A stretch of 64,000 bases of DNA from Daphnia carinata (Eukaryota > Arthropoda > Branchiopoda > Diplostraca > Daphniidae): NCBI RefSeq assembly GCF_022539665.2, contig NC_081331.1:10630138-10694137 (forward strand), read 5' to 3'. The notes beneath the pieces were generated by a model. That model ran no database searches and was not told the origin of the DNA. It saw nothing but the letters and a program-made list of their open reading frames with translations. Below are positions 1 to 10,097 of this stretch, piece after piece (the first letter of the stretch is position 1; each line of letters begins with the position of its first letter). The translations under genes were made by a program, and so were the position numbers.

Positions 1-1813
1 GATCAGATAAAATCTTGAAAGGAAAGTAAATCATATAGAAAACATAACGAATCGTTCTACGACAAACCTGATATGATTTTCGGAATCGTCATTTAGTATT
101 GCTTAACGTGGGAGATTTATAAAGTTTCGTGAGTAGCTTGCAGATAAAAGTGTTAAGTAAATTACTTTGTGAACATTATTACTAAAGAATGATAGATGAA
201 TGATGATTACCAAAGATTTGATAGAATAACTTTTGATGATGGTTACATTTAGCAAGAAATTAGAGCATTGTGAATCTTTGTTGCTTTATTAGCTTTCATG
301 ATTTGTTTCTTTCAGATATTTTATTGACCATTGGTTCAATTTTTGGGTAAACCATGTTGCGTTGGATAAGCGAGATCCTAATATGAGGCAGATCCTTCTT
401 GTCACCCAGGAAATATGGATAATTGAGGGCAGGAAAAACAGATGATTTTTAAAAAATATTATTCACTTAATTTAATATTGATTTTTAAAATAGAAATTTC
501 ATGGAATCAAAAGAGCACCTGACAGCAAACATTGATTGTACTTTGGAACCTGAACCAGTATGAAAGCTACTTGTTCAGTGGGACCAACTTACCTCTGGGC
601 AGGAACCAAGTCCCTAAAAGGTATTTTTTTGCTTAATCTGAACACTATAGAAATTAAGGTCTTCTTCATATATTTTAAATTTGTAAACCATGCAATACCG
701 ATCAATTATCTACCGGCGGAAATTTACTTGACAGAGCTTAAATTTCAATTTTGCAAAAGACGTACTGTGGGTAAAATGGCAGAGCCAGCATATGTCTCCC
801 CGTGTTCATATGACTCTTCCCGTATCGACGCTATGCAAAATGAATCACTGTTGCATTACTGGAGACTGCATGCTCTTCATGGTCCTACTGCCACCGCCGA
901 AAAAGTCGTCGGTGCCGACCACTGTAACTTAAAAATGGATGAAGATGGCGTCGACTTGCATGTTGCACACTGACCTGATGTAGTCATTAGGAGAATGTCG
1001 ATGTCCTTGTAAATTTGTATATGACCTTATGTGACGCCCGTTTGCCCAAGTCTCACATGTGCGGCATCAAGTCGGTTTTGTTGTCCTTTGCGACGCTGCT
1101 TTTTAAGCTATTGCCGCCTTCAATGTTGTCACTATGGTCACTCATCTGCCCACTTACTCCACGCTTTTCTCGTCTTATTTTATCCTCCCCTTAGCCACGT
1201 CGTTTTTTCCAAAACACTTACTGGTCCATCTTTTCGATGGGCCGTCAAAACTATACTGGTAAGCAAACCCGCGAACTGAACACCGTCTCCAATAGTGTGG
1301 AAACCAAGGCGAATGAAGTTATCATGGTTGATGTTAACAATCCCTACGTCTTTAACGACACAGACGACCGTTATCGGATTTAGGATTTTGTTCAGGATCT
1401 AGGTTTAAGGTTGACCTTTTGTAATATGATGGATTAATCCATGAAACCTATCGCTAGGAAAACTGCGTTCTGTGCGGTAAGTACAACAACCAATTTGCTG
1501 TTTGACAGTCACAGAACCATAGCTAACGTATTTCGCCTAATCCGCTGATATTTAGAGATTCTGCTCTACCATTGTGACAGTCTACCTTACAGTAGTTAAG
1601 ACACCAACCATTAAGGCATTTACGTGAGACATGCAATTTTTGGAATAATGGTAAAAAACGGCCACTATAGCAAAAAAAAGTTGAGCTACAGGTCCTTTCC
1701 TTCTATTGATAAACAAAGAAAAAATAAAGAAAACAAAAATAAAGTTGCGTGTCTTACGTCACTTTTTGTGTTTTATTTTGAAAACGGCTGGTTACGTGAT
1801 AAAACCAGCCACG
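1..1813. other. Left flank, no gene recognised
   Basis: AT-rich sequence before the inverted repeat. The longest methionine-started frame is 560-973 (+, 137 codons); its second half (about 780-970) is more GC-rich than the surroundings, but I recognise no domain and no convincing splice structure. The stretch 1020-1400 looks like decayed coding sequence broken by stops. I name nothing here. Confidence 0.5.
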
Positions 1814-2095
1814 GATATGGCAATCCGTTTTACACACAAAAAAAAAAATTTCGCCAAAAAAAAAAAATCACATTTTCTTTTTTTTCCGACACGTAGCCAT
1901 CTACCGCTCAGACTCGTTATTACTGGCGTAGGCAATTTCAGTCCATTGGATGCCATTCGCAGTTAGTTCAGTAGACTGGATGGGAATAACGCGTTGCTGG
2001 AGGAACAATTGAAAAATGAATAAGATATACAACAAAAGGATGGTAAGTAAAAACATTATTATATTGGTTTTCAATTATTAATTATTGTTTATTAG

Positions 2096-2591
2096 ATCAA
2101 ATTATGAAGCTGCAGGCCCAATTATTGGAACAACACAAAATATTAGATAACAGCAAAGCTCAGGATGGTAAGGCCTAATACGTAATGATTCTATTTATTT
2201 GCTTTTATTCATTTGTGTTTAGTAGCTCAAATTTTGAGTCTACAAGCTCAGCTAGGGGAAAAGAACAAATTGGAACAGAACAGTTTCCAAACAGTGAAGG
2301 AGGTTTTTCCAAACTCATCCCTAACTGAACATGAGGATGAATTGGCATTAGGCGAACACAGTCAGGTACCTAAACTTTTCAAATAAGAATTTAAAATAAG
2401 TATAGAATTTTAACAAACAATTATTTATTGTTTAGTTATTCACTCTACCACCTGACAGTGTGTTAAAGTTAAATTCTGTTAGTGCTGCACTAAAAGAATT
2501 GTTAGTAATAAGTCCATGCAGCGAAGGAAGTGAACAATTGTGGGACCGTATTTGGGCTGAAAATGGGTGTGGTACGGAAACCCAGAAATAG
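2096..2591 (+). pseudogene. Three-exon coding fragment inside the left arm
   Basis: Three open segments with good splice sites and matching phases lie at 2096-2167, 2223-2365 and 2436-2591. Introns run GTAAGG...TTTAG and GTACCT...TTTAG, and the last exon ends in TAG at 2589-2591. Joined, they give roughly 120 codons. Exons 1 and 2 both contain a QI-[ML]-x-LQAQL heptad-like motif, as if one exon had been duplicated, and suggest a short coiled coil; the last exon is Leu-rich with a WDRIW motif near its end. Upstream, at about 2010-2042, a further exon-like segment ends in AAGGATG|GTAAGT but carries an in-frame TAA. A later open segment at about 2866-3026 ends HHTWTF-stop. I do not recognise the family. 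A broken, intron-bearing gene copy is the likeliest reading. Confidence 0.5.
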
Positions 2592-3463
2592 CACGACTTC
2601 AACATAAAACATGAATTAGGTACTTTTTGGTTTTTTGTCTATCGAAAAAGTATTTTTAATGCTATTATTTTGCATTCACAGAATTTTAGTGGGGGATCAA
2701 GTCAAGTCTGGAAGTGTTACAGGATGGAAGAGTGAGCCTACAGTTGAAAAACACTGAAAGTGCATTACCATTAAGGTATGAGGTAAAGTAATAGAGTATG
2801 CAAATTGTCTAATGAGAAGTACCATCTTGTGTGAATGAATCCTGTGTAACAGCAATCCTTTATAGTTCTGTCACAGCTAGAAGCCTCAAATAATTCTGCT
2901 TCTCTTGCTAAAGAACAACTTGTCCTTTATGTTCAGAGTGTTGGTGAAACTGGGTACTTAAATGGCCCTAAAGATGTTTCATTTCGTTGGCATTGCAGCG
3001 ATGAACATCATACATGGACTTTTTAGGTATGAAAGGAATTTTCTTGAAAATTTTTTGAATTTATGACAAAGCATTTCTCCTGCTTTTTGCCAACCATGTC
3101 TAATCTAAAAAAAAAATTATCCAATAGGAAAGGATTTTCAGCATACTGGGAACACAACTATCAACAATGCAACATTCTAGGGGTGCTATTTTATCATTCA
3201 AGAGCCTTATACAATGATTTTCATCTGCAATTTGTATGGCCTTTCCCAAGCTTCTGCCAGAAGTTGAATCTATAAGTCATGTAAGTTACATGAGCAACAA
3301 TTGAGATGCTTAATGGTGTTGTTTTTCTTTTCTCAGCATAGGTTAATAGTAACATTGGATCTGAAAAGATTCTTGGTTGGGGCAATAAATTGTAATGATT
3401 GAATGGATGACATGACATTTCTATACTTAATTTGGATTCCCGAGACGGTATTTTATATTTAAA

Positions 3464-3794
3464 AAATTGAAGTGCATATCTGGGCTCCCTTCCTTTCCGT
3501 AGCCCCGTTTCCCCTTGACTCGTAATAAGCCCGTAGGGGGTCATGCCCCTACTGTACGGTATATATAAAAACAACATATACCGAGGTTTGGAGGGCTCTG
3601 GCCGGAAAGGGGACGTGGGGTGCCGCTTCGTCCGATGATGTGTTCACGGAGGGTGACGTGGCTGCCCACAAATCCGAACTAAAGGTTAATCGCTCCTGTA
3701 AAAATGTTCCAAATCTTCAGCTCTTCTTCCGGCTTCTCTTAGCCAATCACCGGGTAATCTCCCCGGTGGGTCAACAAGGCAGTGTCTCCCCCTG
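3464..3794 (-). repeat. Dispersed GC-rich module, copy in left arm
   Basis: GC-rich island containing a TATATATACC stretch and the hairpin GTAGGGG-CATGA-CCCCCTAC. It is the mirror of 4765-5095, and a third diverged copy lies at 7529-7853. Confidence 0.75.
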
Positions 3795-4150
3795 CCTGGG
3801 TTGACGGCAACTTTTGAAAGGGCTATTGTGCCTTTTTAAAGTTGCAAAAATAATTGTTATGTGCAGAGAATTGTCAATAAATTTTTTTTTATAAAATATT
3901 TTTTGCAAAATTTGTTTCTTTCATTGTCTGTGTTAGCTGTGTTCACACATTACATTTATCAACTTTTTTTTTTTCTTTGCTTTATTTGTTTTTGTCACCT
4001 TTGATGGTAAGCATTGTTTCCATTGGTTTATCGTTTATCTGTAAGTATTCAATTATTGTTTATTACACTCTTTGAATTCTTCAACTTAGATTCAAGGAAC
4101 AACGTGTAATATCTGGATATTTTTTTGAAGTAATTTTGTATTTTGTTTTA

Positions 4151-4216
4151 CTCGTATGGGAACCGATCCCCAGACATTCAGCGTGCAACGCCGATGCTCT
4201 AACATTGAGCCACGAG
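4151..4216 (-). repeat. tRNA-like sequence (minus) in the palindrome spacer
   Basis: On the minus strand it reads TGGCTCAATGTTAGAGC (A-box-like) and GGGGATCGGTTCCC (degenerate B box). A 4-bp D stem (GCTC/GAGC) and a 5-bp anticodon stem (TCGGC/GCTGA) fold with a 7-base loop whose central triplet is TGC. The acceptor stem is only partly paired and the T loop is short, so this is a tRNA-derived or decayed tRNA rather than a clear functional gene. Confidence 0.55.
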
Positions 4217-4314
4217 ATATATTTAAAAATTTTATTATCGCATATCATAAGTTATCGTCTAGGATGTTTATGCAGTCTTTCACAACTATATGTTTATCTT
4301 TCTATTGCTTTCAT

Positions 4315-4385
4315 AAGGTTCATAGCTCTGTGGTAGAGCCTTTAGCTACCATACCTGTTACACTGGGTTCGAAGCTCAGTAGATG
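4315..4385 (+). repeat. tRNA-like sequence (plus) in the palindrome spacer
   Basis: Contains TAGCTCTGTGGTAGAGC (A-box-like, D stem GCTC/GAGC) and ACTGGGTTCGAAGCTCAGT, a T arm with a 6-bp stem around TTCGAAG. The anticodon arm does not fold well. It is a degenerate tRNA-derived sequence. Confidence 0.5.
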
Positions 4386-4499
4386 TGTTAAAATGAAATA
4401 GAATAAATGTAGAAGAGTATATTGCAGAATTGCATTTCAGTTTTATTCTTAGTGTAAATGCAAGTCCACAAGTCACTAGAAAAAAGCCAACTTGACATC

Positions 4500-4573
4500 A
4501 TATGTTTCATGGCTCATTGGTAGAGCATCGGCGCGGTATGCCGAACATCTAGGGTTCGATACCTGGATAATAA
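4500..4573 (+). repeat. tRNA-like sequence (plus), related to the one at 4151-4216
   Basis: Contains TGGCTCATTGGTAGAGC and GGGTTCGATACC, a D stem GCTC/GAGC, and a perfect anticodon stem TCGGC/GCCGA with a GGT triplet but C instead of T at the usual U33 position. The acceptor ends do not pair. The core GCATCGGCG is shared with the copy at 4151-4216 in the opposite orientation. Confidence 0.52.
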
Positions 4574-4764
4574 TAGAATGCTTATAAGCGAAAAAATTGA
4601 TAAATGTAATGTGTGAACACAGCTAACACAGACAATGAAAGAAACAAATTTTGCAAAAAATATTTTATAAAAAAAAATTTATTGACAATTCTCTGCACAT
4701 TACAATTATTTTTGCAACTTTAAAAAGGCACAATAGCCCTTTCAAAAGTTGCCGTCAACCCAGG

Positions 4765-5095
4765 CAGGGGGAGACACTGCCTTGTTGACCCACCGGGGAG
4801 ATTACCCGGTGATTGGCTAAGAGAAGCCGGAAGAAGAGCTGAAGATTTGGAACATTTTTACAGGAGCGATTAACCTTTAGTTCGGATTTGTGGGCAGCCA
4901 CGTCACCCTCCGTGAACACATCATCGGACGAAGCGGCACCCCACGTCCCCTTTCCGGCCAGAGCCCTCCAAACCTCGGTATATGTTGTTTTTATATATAC
5001 CGTACAGTAGGGGCATGACCCCCTACGGGCTTATTACGAGTCAAGGGGAAACGGGGCTACGGAAAGGAAGGGAGCCCAGATATGCACTTCAATTT
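4765..5095 (+). repeat. Dispersed GC-rich module, copy in right arm
   Basis: Same module as 3464-3794, opposite orientation. It includes TTGACCCACCGGGGAGATTACC and the hairpin around GGGGCATGACCCC. A frame of 118 codons crosses it (from 4982) and is mirrored in the other arm; I regard that frame as chance because the third copy loses it. Confidence 0.75.
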
Positions 5096-5967
5096 TTTAA
5101 ATATAAAATACCGTCTCGGGAATCCAAATTAAGTATAGAAATGTCATGTCATCCATTCAATCATTACAATTTATTGCCCCAACCAAGAATCTTTTCAGAT
5201 CCAATGTTACTATTAACCTATGCTGAGAAAAGAAAAACAACACCATTAAGCATCTCAATTGTTGCTCATGTAACTTACATGACTTATAGATTCAACTTCT
5301 GGCAGAAGCTTGGGAAAGGCCATACAAATTGCAGATGAAAATCATTGTATAAGGCTCTTGAATGATAAAATAGCACCCCTAGAATGTTGCATTGTTGATA
5401 GTTGTGTTCCCAGTATGCTGAAAATCCTTTCCTATTGGATAATTTTTTTTTTAGATTAGACATGGTTGGCAAAAAGCAGGAGAAATGCTTTGTCATAAAT
5501 TCAAAAAATTTTCAAGAAAATTCCTTTCATACCTAAAAAGTCCATGTATGATGTTCATCGCTGCAATGCCAACGAAATGAAACATCTTTAGGGCCATTTA
5601 AGTACCCAGTTTCACCAACACTCTGAACACAAAGGACAAGTTGTTCTTTAGCAAGAGAAGCAGAATTATTTGAGGCTTCTAGCTGTGACAGAACTATAAA
5701 GGATTGCTGTTACACAGGATTCATTCACACAAGATGGTACTTCTCATTAGACAATTTGCATACTCTATTACTTTACCTCATACCTTAATGGTAATGCACT
5801 TTCAGTGTTTTTCAACTGTAGGCTCACTCTTCCATCCTGTAACACTTCCAGAATTGACTTGATCCCCCACTAAAATTCTGTGAATGCAAAATAATAGCAT
5901 TAAAAATACTTTTTCGATAGACAAAAAACCAAAAAGTACCTAATTCATGTTTTATGTTGAAGTCGTG

Positions 5968-6463
5968 CTATTTCTGGGTTTCCGTACCACACCCATTTTC
6001 AGCCCAAATACGGTCCCACAATTGTTCACTTCCTTCGCTGCATGGACTTATTACTAACAATTCTTTTAGTGCAGCACTAACAGAATTTAACTTTAACACA
6101 CTGTCAGGTGGTAGAGTGAATAACTAAACAATGAATAATTGTTTGTTAAAATTCTATACTTATTTTAAATTCTTATTTGAAAAGTTTAGGTACCTGACTG
6201 TGTTCGCCTAATGCCAATTCATCCTCATGTTCAGTTAGGGATGAGTTTGGAAAAACCTCCTTCACTGTTTGGAAACTGTTCTGTTCCAATTTGTTCTTTT
6301 CCCCTAGCTGAGCTTGTAGACTCAAAATTTGAGCTACAAAACACAAATGAATAAAAGCAAATAAATAGAATCATTACGTATTAGGCCTTACCATCCTGAG
6401 CTTTGCTGTTATCAAATATTTTGTGTTCCAATAATTGGGCCTGCAGCTTCATAATTTGAGCTA
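5968..6463 (-). pseudogene. Mirror copy of the three-exon fragment in the right arm
   Basis: Minus-strand exons at 6392-6463, 6194-6336 and 5968-6123 mirror 2096-2591. Reading phases are kept. The acceptor of the middle exon has changed from TTTAG to TTTTG, but the next three bases make a new TAG acceptor that would drop one codon and keep the frame. The preceding exon-like segment reads AAATGGATAA here and still contains a stop in the frame that joins on. Probably as inactive as its partner, unless this copy uses a different start. Confidence 0.48.
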
Positions 6464-6941
6464 ATAAACAATAATTAATAATTGAAAACCAATATAATAA
6501 TGTTTTTACTTACCATCCTTTTGTTGTATATCTTATCCATTTTTCACTTGTTCCTCCAGCAACGCGTTATTCTCCATCCAGGCTACTGAACTAACTGCGA
6601 ATGGCATCCAATGGACTGAAATTGCCTACGCCAGTAATAACGAGTCTGAGCGGTAGATGGCTACGTGTCGGAAAAAAAGAAAAAAGTGTGATTTTTTTTT
6701 TTTTGGCGAAATTTTTTTTTTTAATGTAAAACGGATTGCCATATCTAGCGGCCAGATTCCTATTTAATTTTCTAAATACAACTTTACACATTCTAGCCAT
6801 GAAAATATATAATTTTTTAAATTAATAACTTTATTTGATTAACATATAACTATACAGTAATTATCTGTTATATTCTACTTACTTAACTTAATTATTATGC
6901 GAATGAAATTTAATGCTATTGTTTATTAATAGGAAAAAATT

Positions 6942-7411
6942 TTAAGCCCGACAATATAAGCCCTGGCTTATTTTTTAACCCAACCTTTACCGTTTTTTAC
7001 GTTTTATTCAAAAGCTATGAGTCCCATGAGAAAACAGCCCTCATATTCGTGATGCCCGTTCAATTCTGCATCGAAACCATGTATTTAAAGCGAAATCTGA
7101 AATTTTGTCAAAATCGGGAAAAATCCAAATTTCTCGCAATGCGAAGAAAATCCCACCGTATAACCCAATTTTAACGCTGATTCAGAAAAAGCCATTTTTT
7201 TTTGTCATGTAAGCCGTTTTTGAAATAATCGTCATTGAAAGATTAAGTCGGGCTTATTTTTTTAGTCACGCTTATTTTTTTAGACCCAACTTCACCGTTT
7301 TTTAGGTTTTATTCAAAAACTATGAGTCCCACGAGAAAACAACTCTCATATTCGTGATGCTTGTTCAATTCTGCATCGAAACCATGTATTTAAAGCGAAA
7401 TCTAAAATTTT
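6942..7411. repeat. Two tandem copies of a ~150-bp AT-rich repeat
   Basis: Copy 1 (about 6960-7110) and copy 2 (about 7271-7411) share long blocks including TATTCAAAA, TATGAGTCCCA, GAGAAAACA and TTCTGCATCGAAACCATG, with substitutions. The segment starts with AAATTTTAAGCCCGAC, a motif that reappears in the foldback element at 9585-9905. Confidence 0.8.
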
Positions 7412-7475
7412 GCCAAAATTGAAAAAGTAAGAAGGCCTTCTCACTTTTTCAATTTTCGTCAAATTCTAGATTTCG
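7396..7475. repeat. 80-bp palindrome (hairpin) centred on AAGGCCTT
   Basis: CGAAATCTA...AATTGAAAAAGT.AGAAGGCCTTCT.ACTTTTTCAATT...TAGATTTCG. The two 40-base halves pair with only a few mismatches. It begins inside copy 2 of the neighbouring tandem repeat, so it probably marks an inverted junction between repeat units. Confidence 0.85.
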
Positions 7476-7528
7476 TTAAGAATACGTTATTTTGATTCGA
7501 AAATGGTCGCTGGTCACGAAAATGGGGT

Positions 7529-7853
7529 ACTGCCTTGGTTGACCCACCGGGGAGATTACCCGGTGCTTGGCTAAGAGAAGCCGGAAAAAGAGCCGAAGAT
7601 ATGGAACATTTTTACAGGAGCGATTAGCCTTTAGTTCGGATTTGTGGGTAGCGACATAGCCCTCCGTGAACACATCATCGGACCAATGAGGACCCCCATG
7701 TCCCCTTTCCGGTCAGAGCCCTCCAAACCTCGGTATATGTTGTTTTTATATATACCGTACAGTAGGGGCATGACCCCCTACGGGCTTATTATGAGTCAAG
7801 GGGAAACGGGGCTACAGAAAAGAAGGGAGCCCAGATATGCACTTCAATTTATG
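7529..7853 (+). repeat. Third, diverged copy of the GC-rich module
   Basis: Collinear with 4765-5095 over about 325 bp with scattered substitutions, then similarity stops in ATTTATGTACG where the arm copy continues ATTTTTTAAAT. Its independent location shows that the module is a repeat in its own right and not just part of the palindrome. Confidence 0.8.
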
Positions 7854-9011
7854 TACGTCAAATACCATTACGGAGCTAGTGTTATTCTTTTCATGGGTAA
7901 TTCCAATCGTGTTTCCTAACGTCAGTTTAAATAAAATCCAGCATTCTGAAACCTCATTTCCGATCTGTTATGGCTATTGACCTAAAATGACAAAACAATA
8001 GCAAATCAATACAAAACAATTTTACCTGGATAACTTACTTTAAACAGTATTGTGTGTAATCCTTTTAGGGGTTTATACTTGAAACGCTTCTGGCAGAATT
8101 TCTAAATGAAGTCCAAACACGACACGTATGAATACCAATTATTTATGCTAACAGACAACTTTATGGTCAGTAGAAGTGTACCTTTCCCATATGGCTAATA
8201 TCCTTTAGAATAAATATGAAGGTTAGTAATTATGAAGGTTAACAATTCACCTGAAACTGGTTTAAAAATAATATTGATGTAAGAGAAATACATAAACCTT
8301 GTGCAAAACAAGTGGAAAACCAAATGAATCCATATTTTCCATAAGGCTATGCCAATAGTTGATTATAGTGATCAGCATACCTGTTATCCAATAATGGTGA
8401 TCAGGAAAAAGAAATTATAAATATCCGAGAATAAGACTTTAAAAAGATTACAAAAAAAGCAAAAAATGTTGAGTAACTGCTGCTGCAGGATTTTCTAAAA
8501 GCAACAACTTTCTGTGCACTTTTATTCTTCTATTGATGGTATTACCAAAGCAATAATTAAGTGTTCATTTAGTGCAAATGAAAGAGCTTTCATTAGAGAA
8601 ACTTGTCCTAGTTAACCACATGCTCTTACTAGGAAATTGACAATTGCTCCACATAGACCAATGAATGGACTAAAAACAATGTGTAACAACAAGCAGAAAA
8701 AAAACACCATATTACAACTAACTTACAAGAAAGAGTCCAAGAAAAAACTAAATGTGGCAAAATTTCTGATTCAATCTGTCAAGAGCCATACGGTACAGCA
8801 GCTCCTCGGATTACGTCCATCCAGAAGTTCACAGGGTGCTAGCTGTTTAATATGAAATGATTTACGCTGAAGGTAACAAAAAAATTATGTTTAGAGTGTT
8901 TTCCAGTCACTAAAAATATTTTACGAATAATTTACTCTAATGCTAAACAATAATTTGTGGCTCTGAGGCTGCAATATTAAATCATACTAACTATGATATC
9001 TGACAACTTAC
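7854..9011. other. AT-rich intergenic stretch, no gene recognised
   Basis: Only short frames without recognisable motifs. On the minus strand at about 8780-8848 a segment preceded by ATTAAACAG reads open (…LLDGRNPRSCC…) to a stop and could be a terminal exon, but its phase does not follow from the candidate exons at 9012-9531. Confidence 0.4.
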
Positions 9012-9531
9012 AAATCCCACAAGCATAATGTGCTGTACCTGTGAAAGAAATTGCATTGTGTTTCAGACGTAAATAAAAATAGTTGGCTAACTGCATGGCT
9101 GGATTTACAATGGGCTTACTTTGATTGAACAGCTTGAATTTTCCTGCTGTATCCTCTCTATGGTATGTTCCGTCAATCACACATGTAGACACCTAAGTGA
9201 AAAATGGTAAAAGTCACAACATAACCAGGGGTGACTAACAAATATTTACCGAAGTAATAGTTTGCTGGCTGCTAGTAAGAAAGTGACAAAAATGTTTAAA
9301 ATAAACTCACTTTTCCAACACGAACAGCATAACAGTCCAAAGGGGTGGTCGAAAACAATTCTAGTAGATACAACAGCAGATAATCCGAGAACCAAGATGT
9401 ACTTTTACAATGGTTATTCAAGGGAAAAACTATTGCTCTGTAGATCCACGGGATTTTAGTGTCAAGAAGTGCTATTGCCCCGCGGATACCAGGTGGCGCT
9501 GGAGTGGTGATTGTGGTCGAATGTATCCACT
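9012..9531 (-). CDS. Candidate three-exon gene fragment, unidentified
   Basis: Minus-strand segments 9311-9531, 9120-9192 and 9012-9038 are joined by plausible GT-AG introns (GTGAGT...CTTAG; GTAAGC...TTCACAG) with compatible phases (0, then 1, then 1 into another exon). The frame is open across all three. It reads ...PLDCYAVRVGK, then VSTCVIDGTYHREDTAGKF..., then ...TAHYACGI. No start codon is visible in the first segment, so the 5' end must lie in a further exon, or the call is wrong. The first segment overlaps the direct repeat flanking the foldback element just upstream. After the third exon the next acceptor leads quickly to a stop. I do not recognise a domain. Confidence 0.33.
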
Positions 9532-9584
9532 AAGCTAGCGCGCCAGTACTTTACAGCGCTAGCGCGATGCAGCAAAAATATTCA
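9531..9584 (+). repeat. Direct repeat flanking the foldback element, left copy
   Basis: Contains GCTAGCGCGCCAGTAC and CAGCGCTAGCGCGATGCAGC, repeated in the same orientation at 9923-9976 with a few substitutions. It is CpG-rich and itself partly palindromic (GCGCTAGCGC). Confidence 0.85.
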
Positions 9585-9905
9585 GTATATTTCAAAAACG
9601 GTTGACTTAATAAAAAAAAAATAGTAATTTTCCAGGAATCAGCATTGAATTTTGTGTATAGCCTATGATAAGCAACCAATTCGGATGAGTGTCAATTTTT
9701 GCAGGAAAATTTTTTAAGCCCGTCTAAATAAGCCCGACTTTTCTTATACCTTGGGCTGAGCTTATTTAGTCGGGCTTAAAATTTTTTTCTGCAAAAACGG
9801 ACACTCATCGGAACTGGTTGAATATCACAGGATATATTCAAAATCGAATGCTGGTTCCGGGAAAATTGCTATTTTTTTTCATTAAGTTAATCGTTTTTGA
9901 AATAC
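9585..9905. mobile_element. Foldback/MITE-like element with ~150-bp inverted repeats
   Basis: Left arm about 9587-9737 and right arm about 9758-9905 are reverse complements with scattered mismatches, starting ATTTCAAAAACG and meeting at TTTTAAGCCCG...CTAAATAAG. There is no internal coding frame. The non-coding, hairpin-forming structure fits a miniature inverted-repeat element. It shares the TTTTAAGCCCGAC motif with 6942-6960. Confidence 0.8.
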
Positions 9906-9922
9906 ACCGACTATTTGACACA

Positions 9923-9976
9923 ATGCTAGCGCGCCAGTACGTTACAGCGCTAGCGCGATGCAGCGCAAATATTCGG
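9923..9976 (+). repeat. Direct repeat flanking the foldback element, right copy
   Basis: Same ~54-bp CpG-rich unit as 9531-9584. It is too long for a normal target-site duplication, so it may be part of the element or a pre-existing tandem unit split by insertion. Confidence 0.85.
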
Positions 9977-10048
9977 TGCGTGCCTGTAGAGAATTAACTA
10001 CAAATCTAATATGGCGATAGCAGTAAAATAGAAAAAAAGGGCGATATT

Positions 10049-10059
10049 TTATTTATTTA

Positions 10060-10096
<37 letters not shown>
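10049..10096 (-). terminator. Probable 3' end of the K2P channel transcript: C33 tract then AATAAA repeats
   Basis: The plus strand has 33 consecutive G (10064-10096) preceded by TTTATTTATTTA. On the minus-strand transcript this reads C33 and then overlapping AATAAA hexamers, about 255-300 bases after the channel stop codon. Poly(A) signal use is inferred. Confidence 0.5.

Positions 10097-10097
<1 letters not shown>

Larger units (their letters stand above)
1814..3962 (+). repeat. Left arm of a 2149-bp inverted duplication
   Basis: Reads, as reverse complement, almost base for base as 4597-6745. The two arms have the same length, and every landmark I checked (three exons, a GC-rich module, the outer and inner ends) satisfies the mirror rule x + y = 8559, so there is no net insertion or deletion between arms. 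Visible differences are scattered substitutions. Homology stops abruptly at the outer end (GATATGGCAATCCG) and at the inner end (CATTTATCAA). I see no obvious terminal transposase gene, target-site duplication or LTR, so I call it an inverted segmental duplication or foldback-type element rather than a named family. Confidence 0.93.
4597..6745 (-). repeat. Right arm of a 2149-bp inverted duplication
   Basis: Reverse-complement partner of 1814-3962, separated from it by a 634-bp spacer. It differs by scattered substitutions, for example a changed intron acceptor next to 6336 (TTTTG instead of TTTAG) and a Leu-to-Phe codon change near 6405-6420. The arm carries the same exon fragments on the minus strand and one copy of a dispersed GC-rich module. 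Confidence 0.93.

Noticed and set aside
560-973. 137-codon plus-strand frame
   Set aside because: No recognisable motif and no splice support; kept only as a note on the left flank.
4151-4573. Functional tRNA genes
   Set aside because: Acceptor stems do not pair properly, one copy lacks U33 and another has a poor anticodon arm; called tRNA-like instead.
4982-5338. 118-codon frame mirrored at 3221-3577
   Set aside because: Mirrored only because the arms are copies; the third copy of the underlying module does not keep the frame.
6942-7475. CRISPR-like direct repeats
   Set aside because: Only two diverged copies, AT-rich, in a eukaryotic genome.
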